Positions 60,661-64,000 of a stretch of 64,000 nucleotides of DNA are shown in pieces. The stretch lies in contig NZ_CP109434.1 of assembly GCF_036227105.1 (NCBI RefSeq), positions 7,970,501 through 8,034,500 on the forward strand. The letters run 5' to 3'. A model generated the notes under the pieces. The model worked only from the letters and a program-made list of their open reading frames with translations. It had not been told where the DNA came from and did not search any database. This stretch comes from Amycolatopsis sp. NBC_01488 (lineage in GTDB: Bacteria; Actinomycetota; Actinomycetes; Mycobacteriales; Pseudonocardiaceae). The stretch's first letter is position 1, and every line of letters begins with the position of its first letter. A program made the position numbers and the translations under genes.

Positions 60661-60731
60661 GGTGGAGTGGCCGAGAGGCGAGGCAACGGCCTGCAAAGCC
60701 GTGTACACGGGTTCGAATCCCGTCTCCACCT
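60661..60731 (+). tRNA. tRNA-Cys (anticodon GCA)
   Basis: The acceptor GGTGGAG pairs with CTCCACC. The anticodon stem ACGGC/GCCGT frames the loop CTGCAAA, giving GCA. The T arm is CGGGTTCGAATCCCG. CCA is not encoded. Second tRNA of the cluster. Confidence 0.96.
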
Positions 60732-60732
60732 C

Positions 60733-60807
60733 GCGCGATTAGCTCAGCGGGAGAGCGCTTCCCTGACACGGAAGAGGTCACTGGTTCAATCCCAGTATCG
60801 CGCACCA
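60733..60807 (+). tRNA. tRNA-Val (anticodon GAC), probable integration site
   Basis: The acceptor GCGCGAT pairs with ATCGCGC. The anticodon stem CTTCC/GGAAG frames the loop CTGACAC, giving GAC. The T arm is CTGGTTCAATCCCAG. CCA follows the discriminator A and is encoded, unlike in the other tRNAs here. The 3' end faces an integrase remnant 50 bp away, the usual arrangement when a tRNA 3' end serves as attachment site. Confidence 0.95.
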
Positions 60808-60824
60808 CATGTTTTCGCAGGTCA

Positions 60825-60858
60825 GAAGCCCTGTCCCTCCCCGGAGGGGCGGGGCTTC
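60825..60858 (+). terminator. Terminator of the tRNA cluster
   Basis: GAAGCCC (60825-60831) pairs with GGGCTTC (60852-60858), and inside CTCC pairs with GGAG with further GC pairs. It lies 18 bases after tRNA-Val(GAC) and overlaps the last codon of the integrase remnant on the other strand. Confidence 0.7.
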
Positions 60859-61260
60859 AGTCGTCAGTCGGCGATGGCCGCAGGTGCGGGAACCACGACA
60901 CCAGCTTCGCCCCCGGATACCGCGACGCCGGCGACCGCAGCCAGCGCTCCTCCAGGATGTCCAGGATCTGGTTCACCATCGCCGGCGTCACGTGGCCGTA
61001 CACGCGGGTGATGCCCTTCATCTTCTGGCCCAACCGTGCGCACCGCGGAACCTTCGGGATCCCGTCCTCGGTCAGCCAGGTGCCGTGGGAGTGCCGCCCT
61101 TCGTGGAAGGTGAACGTCGGCAGAATCGGCGGCCGCCGCTCCCCCACCCGGAGCCGCCCAGTTCGACTCCGTCCCACGCCCGCTGCCAGACACGGATCCG
61201 GAAGTTCGCGCGCCGCCACGGATGCCCCCTCAGGCGTGCACATCAGGTCAGTTCCTGATC
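60857..61260 (-). pseudogene. Remnant of a tyrosine integrase (C-terminal part)
   Basis: The minus strand reads, in one frame, TFHEGRHSHGTWLTEDGIP through LGQKMKGITRVYGHVTPAMV: the HxxR box (HEGR) and catalytic Tyr (RVYGHVTP) of a phage/AICE integrase. Just upstream, in another frame, comes HPWRRANFRIRVWQRAWDG, and before it CTPEG in the first frame. Frameshifts lie near 61140 (tggggg run) and 61225 (ggggg run). Sequence further upstream is unrelated, so only the last 130 residues survive. It ends 50 bp from the tRNA-Val 3' end. Confidence 0.85.
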
Positions 61261-61368
61261 TTTGACGTTCCAGGATTCACTGGTGGTGCGGCCGGTCGCA
61301 TCGGTGGTGCTCAGGGCACGGTCGGCGTCGTCATAGGTCACCTGGCACTCTGCTGCCTCGCCGGACGG

Positions 61369-61728
61369 ATGGTCGCCACAGATACCCAACGCGTCTTCGT
61401 AATGCTTGCGCCCCTGGTCATCGGCGTGGTCGCGGTCACCTTGGACAGCCAGCGCAGCGACATCCGGCGCCTTCTTGTCGGCCTCCTTGCCTTTCTCTAT
61501 CTCGCGCTCAACCTGCAACTGGTGCCCAACGACATGAAGGTCCTCGTCGAGGTCGGCGGCCTGGTCTTGTTCGCCGCTCTCGTCTCTCCGCAGACGTCGC
61601 TTCCCCGAAGCCGTCGAAACGCCGCCCCAGCCGGCCCGCGGGCCGAGGATTTCTCACCACGCCGCGGAACCCTCAGCCTCAGCGAGGAACCGACGATCAG
61701 ACGGCCGGCCTCCGAGACTCGACCCTGA
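61369..61728 (+). CDS. Hypothetical membrane protein
   Basis: A frame of 119 residues from the ATG at 61369, with three hydrophobic segments (about residues 8-25, 35-54, 60-80) and a hydrophilic Arg/Pro-rich tail. Third-position GC is about 80 percent here but lower in the upstream extension (61222-61368), so the real start is probably 61369 or slightly earlier. No family is recognised, and it lies among gene scraps, so it could itself be a fragment. Confidence 0.4.
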   Translation: MVATDTQRVFVMLAPLVIGVVAVTLDSQRSDIRRLLVGLLAFLYLALNLQLVPNDMKVLVEVGGLVLFAALVSPQTSLPRSRRNAAPAGPRAEDFSPRRGTLSLSEEPTIRRPASETRP

Positions 61729-62378
61729 GGATCACACGCTGACCGCCGAGCCTCTTTGCCCCCGTTCACCGGGCTTGAGCCGGGTCGGTTCCGCAAGTGC
61801 GGATGGACTCTGAACAACGCCGCCGCGAGCAAGCTGACCAGGTGGCCCCAGGCCGTGAGACCGAACACCACGGCAAACCTACCCGGTATTCCCTTGGTGA
61901 ACGCTGAGAACGACAACGCAGAGGGCAGCGAGCACTCCGGCAAACACCACCAACGTCCACATCAGACGCTCGCCGCCAGTGCCGGCTGCAACCTCCGCGC
62001 CGCGTTCTTCCTCGACCTGCTCCACCGCGGCTTCTCCGCCGACGACGCCCAACAGCAACGCGACACCGCCATCAACCGGGGCCGCTACGAGATCCTCGCG
62101 ACGCTGCCCGTCAAGGTGGACCTGGTTCGCCGGACTACCTGGCTATTTCTCGCAATCCGGGCGTACCAGCGTATCGGCGGACGGTGTTGGCGCGCCGTTC
62201 ATACGAAAGTCGGTGTGACCGCCGCCCTTGTCTTGTCACACTGCCAGGAGAACCTGCTCGACACCGATTCCGTTGCCCAGTCGGCCGGCCCGTCCGTCAC
62301 CACCTCTGGTTCCCGTGCCCGGGACCGCGACGGCGATTGCCGCGGTCCCCGGGGTCCCCGCGTCCCCTGGGAGTGTCC
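61729..62378. other. Scrap region with one strongly coding-like fragment
   Basis: No intact gene is supported. 61979-62150 on the plus strand has almost pure G/C third positions and reads NLRAAFFLDLLHRGFSADD and INRGRYEILATLPVKVDLV, a soluble helical fragment of an unknown protein. On the minus strand 61879-61962 encodes a 27-residue hydrophobic peptide starting MWTLVVFAGVLAALCVVVL, and the next frame continues with another membrane-like segment, suggesting a frameshifted small membrane gene. Confidence 0.4.
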
Positions 62379-63785
62379 ATGCAGCGCAGCAACATCATCC
62401 GGCTCGCCGCGGTTCTCGCCGTGAGCCTGGCGTGCCTGTCCTTCACCGCGCCGATGGTCTCGGCCGGCGGGGACTCCGAAGACGCCGATGGTGTCGAACA
62501 CGAAGTTCTCGTCCCGCAGCCGGCAGCGACCGCGGCGAGTTGCGGCGTGGAACGCTGGTCGGTCAAGACCGGCACGGACGCCGACGCGAGCAAGATCACC
62601 TTGCAGTCCACGACATCCAGCACGATCGCCGCGCTGACCGCACTGCCCAAGCCCGCCACTCTTCCGGCGAACAACCGGATCCAGCCGACCGAAACCACGG
62701 TGTATCGGCTGCAGGGCACGCTGACGCAGTACAAGCTGGAGTCCGATTCGGACTATCACCTGGTCCTGGCCGACGGGTCCGGTCACACGATGATCACCGA
62801 GATCCCCGACCCCGCCTGCGTCGGCTCGTCCAGCGCCCTGCTGACCAGCATCCAGAAGGCACGCGGCGAGTTCAACGCGAAATACACCCCGACCGGCAGC
62901 TTCCAGACCGCGAACGTCCCGGTGACCGTCACCGGCGTCGGGTTCTTCGACTTCCTGCACGGCCAGACCGGTGTCGCGCCCAATGGCATCGAACTGCACG
63001 CCGTGCTCGACATCCAGTTCGGCACCGGCGGCGGGGGCAGCGTGTCGGTGACCAACCCCGGCAACCAGACCGGCACCGCCGGCCAGCCGGCGAGTCTGCA
63101 GATCTCCGCCGCCGACACCGCCGGCGGCAGCCTGTCCTACAGCGCTACCGGCCTGCCCACCGGACTGTCGATCAACCCCGCGACCGGGCTGATCTCCGGC
63201 ACCCCGACCACGACGGGCACGAGCACGGTGACACTGACCGCCACCGACTCGACCGGCCCCGCCGGGAGCACCTCCTTCAGCTGGACCATCGCGCCCGCCG
63301 GCGGCGGTGGCTGTACCGCGCGGCAACTGCTCGGCAACCCCGGATTCGAGACCGGCACGGCCGCCCCGTGGTCGACCGGTTCCGGCGTGATCAGCAACAA
63401 CTCCGGTGAACCGCCGCACGGCGGAAGCTGGGACGCCTGGCTGGACGGCTACGGCAGCACCCACACCGACACGCTGTCCCAGCAGATCGCCCTGCCCGCC
63501 GGCTGCGCCACCTACAACCTGAGCTACTGGCTGCACATCGACACCGCCGAACCGACCACCAGCGCCTACGACACACTGGCCGTGCAGATCCTCAACGGTT
63601 CCGGAACCGTGGTCGCCACCCCGGCGACCTACTCCAACAAGGACGCCGCGACCGGCTACACCCAGCACAGCGTCAACCTCTCGGCCTATGCCGGCCAAAC
63701 CATCACCGTGAAGTTCACCGGCACCGAGGACTACACCGGGCAAACCTCGTTCGTCCTCGACGACACCGCCCTCACCGTCGGCTGA
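62379..63785 (+). CDS. Secreted multidomain protein with Ig-like domain
   Basis: A 468-residue exported protein. The signal peptide is residues 1-29 (IIRLAAVLAVSLACLSFTAPMVSA). Residues about 45-210 form a conserved actinobacterial secreted domain of unknown function (YHLVLADGSGHTMITEIPDPACVG, GVGFFDFLHGQTGVAPNGIELHAVL). About 218-305 is a putative Ig (He_PIG-like) domain (LPTGLSINPATGLISGTPTTTG), and 312-468 is a beta-sandwich (LGNPGFETGTAAPW ... FVLDDTALTV) like the carbohydrate-binding modules on secreted hydrolases. GGGAG precedes the ATG at 62379. No catalytic domain is recognised. Confidence 0.82.
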   Translation: MQRSNIIRLAAVLAVSLACLSFTAPMVSAGGDSEDADGVEHEVLVPQPAATAASCGVERWSVKTGTDADASKITLQSTTSSTIAALTALPKPATLPANNRIQPTETTVYRLQGTLTQYKLESDSDYHLVLADGSGHTMITEIPDPACVGSSSALLTSIQKARGEFNAKYTPTGSFQTANVPVTVTGVGFFDFLHGQTGVAPNGIELHAVLDIQFGTGGGGSVSVTNPGNQTGTAGQPASLQISAADTAGGSLSYSATGLPTGLSINPATGLISGTPTTTGTSTVTLTATDSTGPAGSTSFSWTIAPAGGGGCTARQLLGNPGFETGTAAPWSTGSGVISNNSGEPPHGGSWDAWLDGYGSTHTDTLSQQIALPAGCATYNLSYWLHIDTAEPTTSAYDTLAVQILNGSGTVVATPATYSNKDAATGYTQHSVNLSAYAGQTITVKFTGTEDYTGQTSFVLDDTALTVG

Positions 63786-63795
63786 TCCCAGCCCC

Positions 63796-63829
63796 TGGTG
63801 GTGACCCAGCCGAAGCCGGCTCACCACCA
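63796..63829 (+). terminator. Terminator after the secreted Ig-like gene
   Basis: TGGTGGTGA (63796-63804) pairs with TCACCACCA (63821-63829), with an inner AGCCG/CCGGCT pairing. It begins 11 bases after the stop. No gene is seen from there to 64000. Confidence 0.75.
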
Positions 63830-64000
63830 AGGGACGCCGACGGCTCGGACCCGGTCTGGTGCCGCAGCCAGGCCGCTGACATCGGCCCGCCTGCGCAGCG
63901 CCGATCGGCGGGCTGCACGACAAATGGCGCGGCGATCACTCCGCCCGGTCCCCGACGAGCCTGACATGCGCGCTTCCGGCCCGCCATGAAGCCGAGAATG

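Noticed and set aside
63772..63987. Minus-strand frame of 71 codons at the right edge
   Set aside because: Overlaps the end and terminator of the secreted Ig-like gene and has no recognisable content.

Overview
The window is chromosomal DNA of a high-GC actinomycete, most probably Amycolatopsis or a close relative in the Pseudonocardiaceae. The signs are coding sequence with a strongly GC-biased third position, many GTG starts, a conservon (cvnABCD), an SsgA-family protein, a SARP regulator, and phosphatidylinositol-mannoside genes. From 20.8 to 56.3 kb the gene order follows the core M. tuberculosis block Rv2581c-Rv2614c (glyoxalase II, ppi, relA, apt, secF, secD, yajC, ruvBAC, yebC, pdxT, pdxS, pimA, acyltransferase, pgsA, HIT, thrS), with lineage-specific genes inserted at several points. 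Species-level placement is inference.

Layout. 1-0.9 kb: end of ahcY and a tiny membrane protein. 1.1-2.3 kb: Ku and a Cys-rich peptide. 2.4-6.3 kb: a conservon operon cvnABCD ending in a styrene-monooxygenase-like flavoprotein. 6.7-11.1 kb: a TetR regulator translationally coupled to a heterodimeric ABC exporter. 11.1-13.2 kb: a LigD-type phosphoesterase fused to a ligase domain that lacks its nucleophilic lysine, an SPW-repeat membrane protein, and a secreted protein with M15-peptidase-like zinc motifs. 13.3-20.2 kb: a SARP/NB-ARC/TPR regulator, a divergent pair of DJ-1-fold genes and a YibE/F-type membrane protein with a His-Gly tract.

20.2-32.5 kb: MBL hydrolase and cyclophilin, then about 7.7 kb of accessory metabolism and regulators (class IV aminotransferase, LysM-like protein, P-loop kinase, enoyl-CoA hydratase, hydrolase, LuxR, cupin, DUF1304, MarR and an amidohydrolase broken by one extra base), then the (p)ppGpp synthetase/hydrolase. 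32.7-40.4 kb: apt, secF, secD, yajC, ruvBAC and two small genes. 40.4-49.8 kb: yebC, pdxT and pdxS separated by an azlCD/XRE module, an ArsR-type regulator, a berberine-bridge-type oxidase, an EF-G paralogue and an XdhC-like protein. 49.8-57.0 kb: the phosphatidylinositol-mannoside operon, a MarR regulator, HIT protein, thrS and a nitroreductase. 57.2-58.8 kb: a polyprenyl glycosylphosphotransferase.

58.8-64 kb: a gene-poor region with strong hairpins, tRNA-Val(CAC) on the minus strand, an SsgA-family gene, and tRNA-Gly(GCC), tRNA-Cys(GCA) and tRNA-Val(GAC). Directly behind tRNA-Val(GAC) lies a doubly frameshifted 3' fragment of a tyrosine integrase, followed by gene scraps and a secreted Ig-like protein. 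This looks like one edge of a decayed element integrated at a tRNA gene.

The most unusual items are the conservon-flavoenzyme operon, the ligase-dead LigD-like protein, the putative secreted M15-type zinc enzyme, the frameshifted amidohydrolase under an apparent MarR operator, a 19-bp-arm intergenic palindrome, and the integrase scar. No CRISPR array, rRNA, intact insertion sequence or intact new defence system was recognised.
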